64,000 bases of DNA, from the NCBI GenBank assembly GCA_003210735.1, contig QCUM01000002.1:29422-93421 (forward strand), in the 5' to 3' direction. The translations under genes and the position numbers were made by a program. This DNA comes from Synechococcus sp. AG-679-D13. GTDB taxonomy: Bacteria; Cyanobacteriota; Cyanobacteriia; PCC-6307; Cyanobiaceae. The notes below the pieces were generated by a model. The model searched no databases, was not told where the DNA came from, and saw only the letters and a program-made list of their open reading frames with translations. This document shows positions 15,363 through 23,457 of this stretch, piece after piece (within the stretch, counting starts at the first letter, position 1; the number at the start of each line of letters is the position of its first letter).

Positions 15363-16754
15363 TCAGCTTGAGCTGAATGGATGGGTTGCGATCAGTCCAC
15401 GGAAGTGATCACCCCGTGCCTCGAAATCGCTGTATTGGTCAAAGCTGGCGCAGGCTGGGGACAGCAGGATGTTGCTGGCATTCTTCTGCTGAGCAAGAAC
15501 GACTGCTGCATTGACGGCCTCTGCCAGGTCGCTGCAGCAATTGACATCACCCGCATAGCTCGAGGATTGGACCATCCGGTGCAGCTCCGCTGCCCCGTCA
15601 CCAAACAGCACGACCCCGCAGGCTTGCTGGGTCAGTTGTTCGAGCCAGCCTGACGCGTCTCCTCGTTTCACGGACCCCCCCGCCAGAACCACTGTGGGTC
15701 CCTGCATGGCGCGCAAGCCCACCTCCGCAGCGTCGTAATTGGTTGCTTTGCTGTCGTTGAACACAGCGATCCCTCTGAGCTGGCCAAGTGGTTCAAGCCG
15801 ATGCGGCACGCCCGGAAAAGCCTGTAGCGCTGCTTCGATCTGTGCTGAGGTGAGGCCAATGCGCCGGGCTGCGGCCGTGACCAGGAGCATGTTCTGAAGA
15901 TTGTGGTCGCCCGGCAGCTTCAGAACTTTGGCCTCGAATAGGGCCTGTTCAGCTTCACGCACCCACCCTTCAGCATCGATCCAGACATCAACAGGGTTGT
16001 CGTCGGGGCTGGGGCCGTTTGTGCTTACCCACAGTCCACCGTTCCAGCTTTTGCGCTGTTGTCGCAGGTCGGGATCGTCGGCGTTGAGGATCGCCAGTTC
16101 GGATCGCTCCAGCAATCCGCGTTTTATCGCCCGGTAATTCACCAGAGTGCCGTGCCGTTCGAGGTGATCGGGAGTCAGCGTGGTCCAGATGCCGATTGCG
16201 GGGTGAATCCGTTCAGCGGCTTCGATTTGGTAACTGCTGAGTTCCATGACCAACCAGTCGGGGTGGTTCGTCGTGCTCCCTTGGAGCTCAAGCCCCATCT
16301 CGGCTGCTGAAAAGCCCATGTTTCCTCCCATGGGGGCCTTGAGGCCGCTGTGCTCCAGCACATGGCTGAGCAGATGGGTCACCGTGGTTTTGCCGTTCGT
16401 GCCTGTGATGCCGATCCAGGGGATGGATTGCAGCGCGTCCCAGGCCACGGCCATCTCTCCGTCAATGGCCACACCGTGGCTGCGCAGATGTTGAAGGGTT
16501 GGGTGGTCCCAGGCGATGCCGGGACTGATTACGACCCGTTGCAAATCATTCAGCCAGGGATCGAAGCTCGAGGCCTGCAGAGGAATGCCCAGATGCACCT
16601 CCAATCCTTGCTGTTGAAGGAGGTTGGATCGTTGGTTCAGAGCCTCGCCTGTTCCGGAATCGATCACGGTGACGGCAGTGCCGGATTGAGCCAGGAGACG
16701 AGCGGCTCCCATGCCTGAACGGCCCAATCCAACAACGACCGTATGCACCATCAA
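15363..16754 (-). CDS. murD: UDP-N-acetylmuramoyl-L-alanine:D-glutamate ligase
   Basis: A 463-aa cytoplasmic peptidoglycan-synthesis enzyme that adds D-Glu to UDP-MurNAc-Ala using ATP. It opens with VVVGLGRSGMGAARLLAQSG (UDP-binding fold). The ATP P-loop is WIGITGTNGKTTVTHLL, LTPDHLERHGTLVNY is the Mur-ligase His block, and FNDSKATNYDAAEVGL is the C-terminal domain. Length is normal for MurD. The start is one of two adjacent ATGs; no other cell-wall genes are adjacent. Confidence 0.96.
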   Translation of the reverse strand: MMVHTVVVGLGRSGMGAARLLAQSGTAVTVIDSGTGEALNQRSNLLQQQGLEVHLGIPLQASSFDPWLNDLQRVVISPGIAWDHPTLQHLRSHGVAIDGEMAVAWDALQSIPWIGITGTNGKTTVTHLLSHVLEHSGLKAPMGGNMGFSAAEMGLELQGSTTNHPDWLVMELSSYQIEAAERIHPAIGIWTTLTPDHLERHGTLVNYRAIKRGLLERSELAILNADDPDLRQQRKSWNGGLWVSTNGPSPDDNPVDVWIDAEGWVREAEQALFEAKVLKLPGDHNLQNMLLVTAAARRIGLTSAQIEAALQAFPGVPHRLEPLGQLRGIAVFNDSKATNYDAAEVGLRAMQGPTVVLAGGSVKRGDASGWLEQLTQQACGVVLFGDGAAELHRMVQSSSYAGDVNCCSDLAEAVNAAVVLAQQKNASNILLSPACASFDQYSDFEARGDHFRGLIATHPFSSS

Positions 16755-16831
16755 AAGAAAGACAATCTTTTGAAGTTAATAAAGAATCCTTGGCTTAGTT
16801 GAAAACAACTGAAGCAATTAACTGAATGAAA

Positions 16832-16903
16832 TGGGCGATACTGGATTTGAACCAGTGACTCCTACAATGTCAATGTAGTGCTCTACCCCTGAGCTAATCG
16901 CCC
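16832..16903 (-). tRNA. tRNA-Val (anticodon GAC)
   Basis: The minus strand folds as a complete 72-nt tRNA. The 7-bp acceptor stem is GGGCGAT with ATCGCCC, the D arm contains GCTCAGGGGTAGAGC, and the anticodon stem is CTACA/TGTAG with loop TTGACAT, giving anticodon GAC. The T arm contains CTGGTTCAAATCCAG. The discriminator base is A and CCA is not encoded. No integrase lies next to it. Confidence 0.96.
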
Positions 16904-16986
16904 GAGCCAATCACAAAGAGCGTGACTTGCTTTTTGTGCTCGGATTCGAATTTAGCAGCAGGGCTGTCGCGCCCTCAACGCGGGAT

Positions 16987-17772
16987 TCATCGACGCAGCA
17001 GTTCAATCCGCCACCGATCTCTTTTGGTGCGTTGGCAGGACAGAATCTCAAGGTTTCCTCTGTCTTGCAGCTGCAACCGGTCTCCGACGCTGATCTCGCG
17101 GCTTCCTTGACGCACCGGTTGCCAATTCAGCCTCAGGCGTCCCGCTTTGATCTGCGTGACCACCTTTGAACGGGACAGGCCGAATCCAGCGGAGGCGATG
17201 GCATCAACCCGGCAGGACGCCTCAACGGTGGTGAGCTTTTTGGGCGTGCGCTGGGCAGGCAGCTGCAACTGGCTGAGTTCAACCTTTTCGACGAGGATCT
17301 CCACATCGCGAATCCTTCCTCTGCGCTCATGCAGCGCAGTGGCACAGTCCGGGATGACGAGTCCTTGCCCGCCACGATCGCCACGAACCCAGAGGTCGCC
17401 GAGCTCTTGTTCGCTGGCCCCCATCTCCCTCAGGGCCTGACGAAGATCCATGGGGCTGAGAGGGTCAAACAGAAAATTACCTTCGATCAGAAGGCCGCTG
17501 ATCGGGGCTGCGATCTCCCCCTCCTCTTCATCAGTTCCTCGTCTGCAGAGCAGCCTGCATCGTTCTGCACCGGGATAACCACCGTCGCGCTGCCAGACCA
17601 GATCACTCAGTCCGTTCAGTCGTTGCAGGCCCTCCTCCTGCAGAGGCGCATCGAGAAACTCGCTCCAGATCGGTTGCCAGGTGCGCAACACCAACTCGGC
17701 CTGATCAACCAGTGGCGCGAGTCCCGCTGGATCCCTGGCCCCATTCAGCAGCTGGTCCCGAGGCAGGGTCAT
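16987..17772 (-). CDS. Photosystem II S4 domain protein (YlmH-like)
   Basis: A 261-aa RNA-binding protein. An N-terminal YlmH-like alpha/beta region (DGGYPGAERCRLLC) is followed by a C-terminal S4 domain, seen as VDAIASAGFGLSRSKV, then IKAGRLRLNWQPV and the closing VGDRLQL. This architecture is the cyanobacterial family annotated photosystem II S4 domain protein. A role in PSII assembly or RNA binding is family knowledge with limited direct proof. It overlaps the downstream gene's partner by four bases (17769-17772), so the two minus-strand genes are coupled. Confidence 0.85.
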   Translation of the reverse strand: MTLPRDQLLNGARDPAGLAPLVDQAELVLRTWQPIWSEFLDAPLQEEGLQRLNGLSDLVWQRDGGYPGAERCRLLCRRGTDEEEGEIAAPISGLLIEGNFLFDPLSPMDLRQALREMGASEQELGDLWVRGDRGGQGLVIPDCATALHERRGRIRDVEILVEKVELSQLQLPAQRTPKKLTTVEASCRVDAIASAGFGLSRSKVVTQIKAGRLRLNWQPVRQGSREISVGDRLQLQDRGNLEILSCQRTKRDRWRIELLRR

Positions 17773-18269
17773 AGATCGTTGAGACGAACCACCTGCTTCG
17801 GCCGGTTGCGTTGCACCACCTGCCAGGGCGGTTCGATGCCGTTGGGTGTTTCCACCAGCACCAGCCAGCAGCCTTCATCGCGTCGATTGCGCAGGATGCG
17901 CACACCGGCGTCGTTGTCGGAATCGACGCTGGCCGCGGCGGCGTAGCTGCCCATCAGGCCGGAGCCCATGCCGAGCAGGCCGCCGATCAGGGTCTCCCCC
18001 CAGGGGCCGAAGCTTGCGAAGGTGGTCAATGTGGTGATCTTGGTGAATGTCACCCCAGCCAGGAATCCGAACGGCATCAACCAGCGCGCCATGGACTTCT
18101 GACGCTTGTCACGGGTGACGTCGGGGCTGAGCAGCTCCACCGAGTTGATTGAATCCCCTTCAGGAGGGATTGCTAGACACTGCATCAGCGGCACGTCGGT
18201 GTCCCGCAGTTGCTGCGTCAGTCCTTCGGCTGCCGCGTTGTCGGAGACCACCACCACGCAGACGGGCAT
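17769..18269 (-). CDS. Membrane-associated hypothetical protein with Gly-rich core
   Basis: A 166-aa protein. The first 25 residues (MPVCVVVVSDNAAAEGL) look like a small alpha/beta start. Two glycine-rich hydrophobic stretches (WLMPFGFLAGVTFTKI and TLIGGLLGMGSGLMGSY) could form a membrane hairpin. The C-terminal segment is soluble and basic. I cannot assign a family. It is coupled to the S4-domain gene by a four-base overlap and is divergent from serA. Confidence 0.65.
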   Translation of the reverse strand: MPVCVVVVSDNAAAEGLTQQLRDTDVPLMQCLAIPPEGDSINSVELLSPDVTRDKRQKSMARWLMPFGFLAGVTFTKITTLTTFASFGPWGETLIGGLLGMGSGLMGSYAAAASVDSDNDAGVRILRNRRDEGCWLVLVETPNGIEPPWQVVQRNRPKQVVRLNDL

Positions 18270-18373
18270 CCATACACATTCAATGGGCTGAATTCTGAAC
18301 CCTGTCAGCCTGATTAGAGAGGTTGGTTAGTGCCGATCTCTACAGTTCCGAAAGGCACTGCTGCGCCCTTTTG

Positions 18374-19960
18374 ATGACGAAAGTTCTGGTATCCGATCCG
18401 ATTGACCAGGCCGGAATCGACATTCTCAGCCAGGTGGCGCAGGTTGATCAACGCCCTGGGCTCTCCCCGGAGGAATTGGTCCAGGTGATCGGTGACTACG
18501 ACGGACTGATGATCCGCTCGGGAACTCAGGTCACGGCAGAGGTGATCGCGGCAGCGTCTCGTCTCAAGATCATTGGCCGTGCCGGCGTTGGAGTGGACAA
18601 CGTCGATGTGCCCGCCGCCACCCAGCGCGGTGTTTTGGTGGTGAATTCCCCCGAGGGCAACACCATCGCTGCTGCGGAACATGCCCTGGCGATGATGCTT
18701 GCCATCTCCCGGCATGTGCCCCAGGCCCATGCCGGCATGCGTGTCGGGAAATGGGACCGCAAGAAATATGTCGGCAACGAGCTTTATAAAAAGACCCTTG
18801 GTGTGGTGGGCCTCGGCAAGATCGGATCCCATGTGGCCAAGGTTGCCCGGGCCATGGGGATGGAGGTGATTGCGTATGACCCGTTCATCGCCGCGGATCG
18901 GGCTCAGCAGATGCAGGTGCGTTTGACCGAGCTGGCTGAGCTGTTCCGTACGGCCGATTACGTGACGCTGCATATCCCCCGCACCAAGGACACCGAGAAC
19001 CTGGTGAATGCAGAGCTGCTGCGCACGATGAAGCCCAGTGCACGGATCGTGAACTGTGCCCGTGGCGGTGTGGTTGATGAAGCCGCCATCGCTGAAGCAA
19101 TCGACAAAGGGGTGATCGCTGGTGCCGGTTTGGATGTGTTCGCCAGCGAGCCGCTTTCGGAGGACTCACCGCTTCGGGCTGTTGAACGTGGACTGGTGCT
19201 GACGCCGCACCTGGGGGCCTCCACGGAGGAAGCCCAGGAGAACGTTGCCATCGATGTGGCGGAGCAGATTCGCGATGTGCTGCTGGGCCTGCCGGCGCGC
19301 AGCGCCGTGAACATTCCAGGCCTGAGTGCCGAGATCATGGAGCGGCTGAAACCGCACCTCCAGCTGGCGGAGACCGTGGGCGGGTTGCTGAGCCAGCTGG
19401 CCGGTGGTCAGGTGCAGGAGCTGGAACTGCGTTTACAAGGCGAGTTCGCCAGCCATCCCTCCCAGCCGCTGCTGATTGCTTCGCTGAAAGGTCTGCTCGG
19501 GGCTGTGCTCGGGGACAGTATCAATTTCGTCAACGCTTCTCTAGAGGCCAAGGCCCGTGGCATCAGGGTGGTCGAGGTGAAGGATGAAGCCAGCCGTGAT
19601 TTCACCGGTGGTTCGCTGCAGCTGATCAGCCGCGGTGATCAGGGCAGCCGCAGCGTGACCGGTGCTGTGTTTGCCGATGGTGAACTGCGCATCACCAGCA
19701 TCGATGCCTTCCCGGTGAACGTGACCCCAAGCAGTCACATGCTGTTCACCCGTCACCGCGACATGCCTGGGATCATCGGCAAGCTGGGGTCGCTGCTGGG
19801 CGAGCACAACGTCAACATCGCCTCGATGCAGGTGGGTCGCAAGATCGTCCGAGGTGATGCGGTGATGGTACTGAGCATTGATGATCCCGTTCCTGCGGCT
19901 CTGCTGGAAGCGCTGACAGCAATTGATGGCATTCAGGAAGCGCATCCTGTCACCCTTTGA
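18374..19960 (+). CDS. serA: D-3-phosphoglycerate dehydrogenase
   Basis: A 528-aa enzyme committing 3-phosphoglycerate to serine synthesis. The NAD-binding fold has GVVGLGKIGSHVAKVARAMG; the catalytic Arg, Glu and His are in NCARGGVVDE, ASEPL and LTPHLGAST. A roughly 130-residue intervening domain and a C-terminal ACT domain (FTRHRDMPGIIGKLG, NIASMQVGR) make it the long SerA form. I used ATG 18374, because MTKVLVSDPIDQAG is the conserved N-terminus; the frame is open to 18323. The stop overlaps the prmA start (TGATG). Confidence 0.96.
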   Translation: MTKVLVSDPIDQAGIDILSQVAQVDQRPGLSPEELVQVIGDYDGLMIRSGTQVTAEVIAAASRLKIIGRAGVGVDNVDVPAATQRGVLVVNSPEGNTIAAAEHALAMMLAISRHVPQAHAGMRVGKWDRKKYVGNELYKKTLGVVGLGKIGSHVAKVARAMGMEVIAYDPFIAADRAQQMQVRLTELAELFRTADYVTLHIPRTKDTENLVNAELLRTMKPSARIVNCARGGVVDEAAIAEAIDKGVIAGAGLDVFASEPLSEDSPLRAVERGLVLTPHLGASTEEAQENVAIDVAEQIRDVLLGLPARSAVNIPGLSAEIMERLKPHLQLAETVGGLLSQLAGGQVQELELRLQGEFASHPSQPLLIASLKGLLGAVLGDSINFVNASLEAKARGIRVVEVKDEASRDFTGGSLQLISRGDQGSRSVTGAVFADGELRITSIDAFPVNVTPSSHMLFTRHRDMPGIIGKLGSLLGEHNVNIASMQVGRKIVRGDAVMVLSIDDPVPAALLEALTAIDGIQEAHPVTL

Positions 19961-20847
19961 TGTGGTGGCGTTTGACGATGAGCTGCCCCCCTGAACTGGA
20001 GGAGTCGCTTGTCTGGAAATTGAATGATCTGGGGTTGCACCGCCATGCCGTGCAGCACGCTCCGGAGACCCCCGATTGCAAGCAGCTGCTGCTCTGGCTC
20101 CCAAAGTCTGAGTGGCCAGACGCTGAACGCCGCCAGTTGCTGGCCAGTCTCGCTCCCATGGCACAGCCGTTCGGCCTCACTCTGCCGGAGGGGCGCTGGG
20201 ATGACGTTGCCGATGAAGACTGGAGCCTGAGCTGGAAGCAGCACTGGCAACCGGATCCTGTTGGCAACGGATTCCTGATCTTGCCGGCCTGGCTTGAGGT
20301 TCCTGTGGAGCATGCCGATCGCCTGGTGATCCGGATGGATCCCGGGAGTGCTTTCGGCACCGGCAGCCATCCCACCACGCGCCTCTGTCTTGAGGCCTTG
20401 GAGATGTCTCCGCTCGAAGGGAGCCTGGTGGCCGATCTGGGTTGCGGCAGTGGGGTGCTGGGGCTCGCGGCCCTTGGTCTGGGAGCTCAGGCCGTGGTTG
20501 CTGCAGATACAGACTCTCTTGCTGTTAGGGCCACGACCGACAATCGCAGCCTCAATCAGCATGACGAGGCACAGCTGGTGGTGGCTCTGGGTTCGGTTGA
20601 GACCTTGCAGGGCTTGCTTGCGGGGCGTCGGGCTGACCTGCTGCTTTGCAACATCCTGGCGCCGGTGATCGAAGCCCTGGCGCCGAGCTTTGAATCGCTT
20701 TTGGCCAAGGAGGGTCGAGCGCTTCTGAGCGGGCTTCTGGTGGACCAGGCACCTCGCTTGAAACAGGTGCTTGGTGAACTGGGTTGGACGGTGACTTCGT
20801 CAGCAGAACAAGGTCGCTGGGGATTGCTGGAAATCCGTCGGGCCTGA
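19960..20847 (+). CDS. prmA: Ribosomal protein L11 methyltransferase
   Basis: A 295-aa SAM-dependent methyltransferase. The binding motif is VADLGCGSGVLGLAALGLGA, preceded by DPGSAFGTGSHPTTRL, which is diagnostic of PrmA. LLLCNILAPVI is the catalytic motif. It trimethylates ribosomal protein L11. ATG 19960 overlaps the serA stop, so the pair is translationally coupled. Confidence 0.93.
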   Translation: MWWRLTMSCPPELEESLVWKLNDLGLHRHAVQHAPETPDCKQLLLWLPKSEWPDAERRQLLASLAPMAQPFGLTLPEGRWDDVADEDWSLSWKQHWQPDPVGNGFLILPAWLEVPVEHADRLVIRMDPGSAFGTGSHPTTRLCLEALEMSPLEGSLVADLGCGSGVLGLAALGLGAQAVVAADTDSLAVRATTDNRSLNQHDEAQLVVALGSVETLQGLLAGRRADLLLCNILAPVIEALAPSFESLLAKEGRALLSGLLVDQAPRLKQVLGELGWTVTSSAEQGRWGLLEIRRA

Positions 20848-21002
20848 GCAGGATTGTTTATAAGCCGGGCTTATCGGTGGCGGGCTATTGATTGGGCTTG
20901 GCGTCCAAAATGGCCAATAAGGCCTCAAAAGCTCGTTATCTGAGTTACAAATGTTCTGTTCTGCAGAGACGTTCGCCGTCCCCTGCACGTATTCACCAAG
21001 TC

Positions 21003-21302
21003 ATGGCTTCCTACAAGGTCACTCTGGTTTCTGAAAGCGAGGGTCTGAACAAGACCATTGAGGTGCCAGACGACCAGTACATCCTCGACGCTGCTGAAGA
21101 GCAGGGCATCGACCTGCCCTACTCCTGCCGAGCCGGTGCTTGTTCCACCTGCGCTGGCAAGGTCACTGCTGGCAGCGTGGACCAGTCCGATCAGAGCTTC
21201 CTGGACGACGATCAGATCGAAGCGGGCTTCGTGCTCACCTGCGTGGCCTACCCCACCTCCGATTGCACCATCAGCACCCACGCCGAGGAAGAGCTCTATT
21301 GA
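21003..21302 (+). CDS. petF: Plant-type [2Fe-2S] ferredoxin
   Basis: A 99-aa ferredoxin that carries electrons from photosystem I to FNR and other enzymes. The cluster ligands are in [15 protein letters not shown] and FVLTCVAYP (C-x4-C-x2-C and a distant C), and the C-terminus HAEEELY is typical of cyanobacterial ferredoxin I. I used ATG 21003 ([11 protein letters not shown]); the longer frame adds a basic region that is probably 5' leader. A strong terminator follows. Confidence 0.96.
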   Translation: MASYKVTLVSESEGLNKTIEVPDDQYILDAAEEQGIDLPYSCRAGACSTCAGKVTAGSVDQSDQSFLDDDQIEAGFVLTCVAYPTSDCTISTHAEEELY

Positions 21303-21331
21303 GCTTGGGCTGATTGCAGCATGTGTCCTGG

Positions 21332-21355
21332 CCACCCCTGCGGGGGTGGTTTTTT
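21332..21355 (+). terminator. petF terminator
   Basis: A 7-bp GC-rich stem (CCACCCC with GGGGTGG, four-base loop) is followed by six T residues, starting 30 bases after the petF stop. It should end the ferredoxin transcript before the next gene at 21400. Confidence 0.9.
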
Positions 21356-21399
21356 ATGGTCTTGCGATCCTTAAAGCTCACAGAGCCTCCTCCCGCATC

Positions 21400-21786
21400 G
21401 TGAGCCGTCCTGAAGTCAAGGCATTGCTGGAGACCGGCAGCATTCACACCAGTCCTGGCGGCCAGTACAGCTTCCGCGTTGTCGGGCCCTGTTGCCGCCT
21501 TTTTGATCGCGAGGAGCTTCCGTGGCCTTGCTGCCGTCTCGCTTGGAGAAGCAAGGAACCCAGCTGGCGCAGGGTGGGTCGGCGTTTTGTTGCCGACCTT
21601 GCAGCGCGCCGTTGTCCCTCTTACGCCGTTGAGCTGCTGCAGCCCGGCTCGCGGCCGACCGCAACCGTGCTCACCTTGTTCCCGGTCCATCTCAGCCGTG
21701 AGATGCAGGAATGGTGGTACAGCCGCCACCCCAGTTCGATGCTTGAGGCCCATTGGCAACCCCAACAAAAAACTCCGGCAGCTTGA
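21400..21786 (+). CDS. Hypothetical Cys/Arg-rich protein
   Basis: A frame of 128 aa from GTG 21400, downstream of the petF terminator. The protein starts VSRPEVKALLETGSIHTS and has two CC pairs (VVGPCCRLF and LPWPCCRLAW) and a compact basic domain ending in LSREMQEWWYSRHP. No family recognised. The same frame continues upstream across the terminator to 21058, but that part is clearly a shadow of petF. Confidence 0.55.
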   Translation: MSRPEVKALLETGSIHTSPGGQYSFRVVGPCCRLFDREELPWPCCRLAWRSKEPSWRRVGRRFVADLAARRCPSYAVELLQPGSRPTATVLTLFPVHLSREMQEWWYSRHPSSMLEAHWQPQQKTPAA

Positions 21787-21799
21787 AGCCACCGGAGTT
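21766..21799 (-). terminator. Minus-strand terminator inside the 3' end of the gene at 21400
   Basis: An 8-bp inverted repeat (AACTCCGG with CCGGAGTT, 13-base loop) is followed on the minus strand by a run of six T. It points leftward, so it should end a transcript entering from the right, where a psbV-like 3' tail is seen at 21821-21844. No intact minus-strand gene is visible there. Confidence 0.6.
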
Positions 21800-21899
21800 G
21801 GCGAGCACTGAGTTGATGATGCTCGATCAGCAGTAGATCTTGCCGGCGCAGCAGGGCTATTCCAGGCCACATCCTGAAGACAGCGAAATGTGCCTAACG

Positions 21900-22133
21900 A
21901 TGAAAACGCTTCTGACGGTTGCATCCTTGATGCTCACCGCCCTGCCAGTTGTGGCCAGTGATTCCGGACAAGGGGTTTTTCTGCCCATGCGGGAATTCGA
22001 CCGCAGGATGGATCACGCTCACGCCAGCTGTGCCTCCAAGGACTTGGAATTTTCCTTTGGGTTTTACGACTGCCTGGATAAGGCGATGGAAGGGATCTAT
22101 CTCGACAGCAGCACCGTCCGCTCACGCCATTGA
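21900..22133 (+). CDS. Small secreted hypothetical protein
   Basis: A 77-aa protein from ATG 21900 with a clear signal peptide (MKTLLTVASLMLTALPVVAS). The mature part of roughly 57 residues has two Cys (HASCASKD and GFYDCLDK), probably a disulfide, and several charged residues. It should be periplasmic or in the thylakoid lumen. No family recognised. It lies between the petF and psbV loci. Confidence 0.6.
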   Translation: MKTLLTVASLMLTALPVVASDSGQGVFLPMREFDRRMDHAHASCASKDLEFSFGFYDCLDKAMEGIYLDSSTVRSRH

Positions 22134-22141
22134 ACCGTCAC

Positions 22142-22168
22142 AAAAAAGGGTGTTCCCTCAGGCACCCC
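22142..22168 (-). terminator. Minus-strand terminator 1 with CCCTCA loop
   Basis: A stem of GGGTG with CACCC plus two G-T pairs, loop CCCTCA on the plus strand, and six A on its left (six T on the minus strand). The loop is identical to that of the second terminator 130 bases away, and both are followed at the same distance by TCGACGCAT (22175 and 22311), which suggests a tandem duplication. Confidence 0.7.
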
Positions 22169-22238
22169 CTCGTCTCGACGCATGACCCGCTTTGCGGGAA
22201 CCACGCGGTTCAGAGTGCAACGGAACTTGCTTGCTCAT
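22158..22238 (-). CDS. Possible 26-aa basic micro-protein
   Basis: On the minus strand ATG 22238 opens a 26-residue frame (MSKQVPLHSEPRGSRKAGH, then a basic end) whose stop codon lies in the loop of terminator 1. A stop placed exactly within a terminator hairpin is suggestive, but a frame this short can arise by chance and no strong ribosome site is seen. Alternatively this stretch (22134-22569, no larger gene) is a small RNA locus. Confidence 0.25.
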   Translation of the reverse strand: MSKQVPLHSEPRGSRKAGHASRRGGA

Positions 22239-22278
22239 CGTTGCCCGTTACGACCAAAGAACGGCTGGGTGTTGAATC

Positions 22279-22305
22279 AAAAAAAGAAGGCCCCCTCAGG
22301 CCTTC
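22279..22305 (-). terminator. Minus-strand terminator 2 with CCCTCA loop
   Basis: A 7-bp stem (GAAGGCC with GGCCTTC) and the six-base loop CCCTCA are followed on the minus strand by seven T. It would end a leftward transcript from the 22320-22560 interval, where no convincing protein gene is visible; that interval also contains a 7-bp palindrome, ATAACAA-AAG-TTGTTAT, at 22350-22366. Confidence 0.8.
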
Positions 22306-22569
22306 CAGGTTCGACGCATTCACCCTCTTTCCAAGGGCTGTAACGAACGATAACAAAAGTTGTTATTGCTCGCAACTCTGGTGCTTTTGCATGTAAAAGC
22401 CAGCCCCAAAGCCGCAGGGGCATCAAGGGGTTCAAGGGAGCTTTCCGGCCACCGGCAGCCCTAATGCGATCGCAACACTTGGTCTTCCCCCGCTCAGCTC
22501 TCTCTCGCTGGACTCGGGTACAGCCGCAGAGCCGTTATGTTTATTAGTGAAGTTATGTAAAGCATTGTC

Positions 22570-22668
22570 ATGGCGTTCTCCACTCAGGACCTGCTTGTTC
22601 TCTTCGGCAGCTTCGGCATGGCTCTCTTCGCCCTGAACATCTACAAGATCAATACGGCTCAGGGATGA
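22570..22668 (+). CDS. 32-aa single-span membrane micro-protein
   Basis: The frame from ATG 22570 encodes one membrane helix (DLLVLFGSFGMALFALNIY) and a short polar tail. Its size resembles the small subunits of photosystems, cytochrome b6f or NDH-1, but the sequence does not match one I know. Its stop overlaps the next start (ATGA, 22665-22668), a strong sign that both are translated. It is convergent with psbV. Confidence 0.55.
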   Translation: MAFSTQDLLVLFGSFGMALFALNIYKINTAQG

Positions 22669-22823
22669 GCCATACCATTGAACTTCTGATCGCAGCGGGA
22701 GACATCGCCATTGCGCTTCTGGTGGCAACTTCACTGCCAGGTCCCGTTGCGCCCATCGGCGGTAGGACTCCACTGGGGCACATGATCAGGGCACGCAAAA
22801 GGCCTTCCCGAAGGAGAGTCTGA
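22665..22823 (+). CDS. 52-aa membrane micro-protein coupled to the previous one
   Basis: A 52-residue frame beginning in the stop of the 32-aa gene. An N-terminal hydrophobic helix (IELLIAAGDIAIALLVATSLPG) is followed by a strongly basic tail (RARKRPSRRR), so the tail should face the cytoplasm or stroma by the positive-inside rule. Unknown function. It ends about 50 bases from the psbV stop. Confidence 0.5.
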   Translation: MSHTIELLIAAGDIAIALLVATSLPGPVAPIGGRTPLGHMIRARKRPSRRRV

Positions 22824-22870
22824 ACAGCAGCTCTGTCAGTGGCTGTGGTTGGTTTGTGTAAGCCTCTCGA

Positions 22871-23383
22871 TCAGAAGTAGATCTTGCCGCCTCCCCAAGC
22901 AGTTCCCTGCACTTTGGGGGCCACCAGGATGTATCCGGCCATCAACCGTAGCTCTTCGTCGGTGAGATCTCGCATGGCTGGATACAGCTCGGCGTCGCGC
23001 ATGCTTGGGTGCAGGTCAGCAATGCTGTATTCGCCGTCGTAGGAGGTGGGATCCCTCATGTAATCCACCAGGGCGTCAACGTTGTCACGCGCCGGTGTGG
23101 CCAAGGCCAGGGTCTCTGGGTCGAGTCCAACGTTGTGGTTGGTTTTGGTGATACCACCGGCATGGCAGGTGCCGCAGCTGGTGTTGAACACCTTGCGACC
23201 GGTATTGAATTCCTGTTCGCTGAAGGTGACCTGAATCCCTTCAGGATCCGCTGGAACCGTGAGGGTCTCCGCGTCCCAACTGGCTGCATCAGCCTGGGAG
23301 GTGAACACCAGCCCAATCAAAACGGGAACCAGGATCAGAAGCCCCTTCAGGGACCGCTGTAGATACGAAAGAAGAGAGGCCAT
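22871..23383 (-). CDS. psbV: Cytochrome c-550, photosystem II extrinsic protein
   Basis: A 170-aa precursor from ATG 23383. A signal peptide (KGLLILVPVLIGLVFTSQADA) is followed by a mature cytochrome with one heme site, CGTCH in FNTSCGTCHAGG. DLHPSMRDAELYPAMRDLT supplies the region of the second axial His, and the end GGGKIYF is typical. On the lumenal side of PSII it stabilises the manganese cluster. An in-frame upstream ATG at 23419 is less likely, as it would put a charged Cys-containing segment before the signal peptide. Confidence 0.95.
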   Translation of the reverse strand: MASLLSYLQRSLKGLLILVPVLIGLVFTSQADAASWDAETLTVPADPEGIQVTFSEQEFNTGRKVFNTSCGTCHAGGITKTNHNVGLDPETLALATPARDNVDALVDYMRDPTSYDGEYSIADLHPSMRDAELYPAMRDLTDEELRLMAGYILVAPKVQGTAWGGGKIYF

Positions 23384-23457
23384 GAAGGATGCCAGGGGGT
23401 TGACGCACAAACCGCACAAGCTCTTGTATCACGGCAGACCTGCCGTCCGTGGGCGAA

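Noticed and set aside
16832..16903. tRNA-Val as an integration site
   Set aside because: No integrase, element boundary or repeated 3' fragment is seen near it.
22432..22773. 113-aa minus-strand frame near psbV
   Set aside because: It is antisense to the two coupled membrane micro-proteins and has no natural composition.
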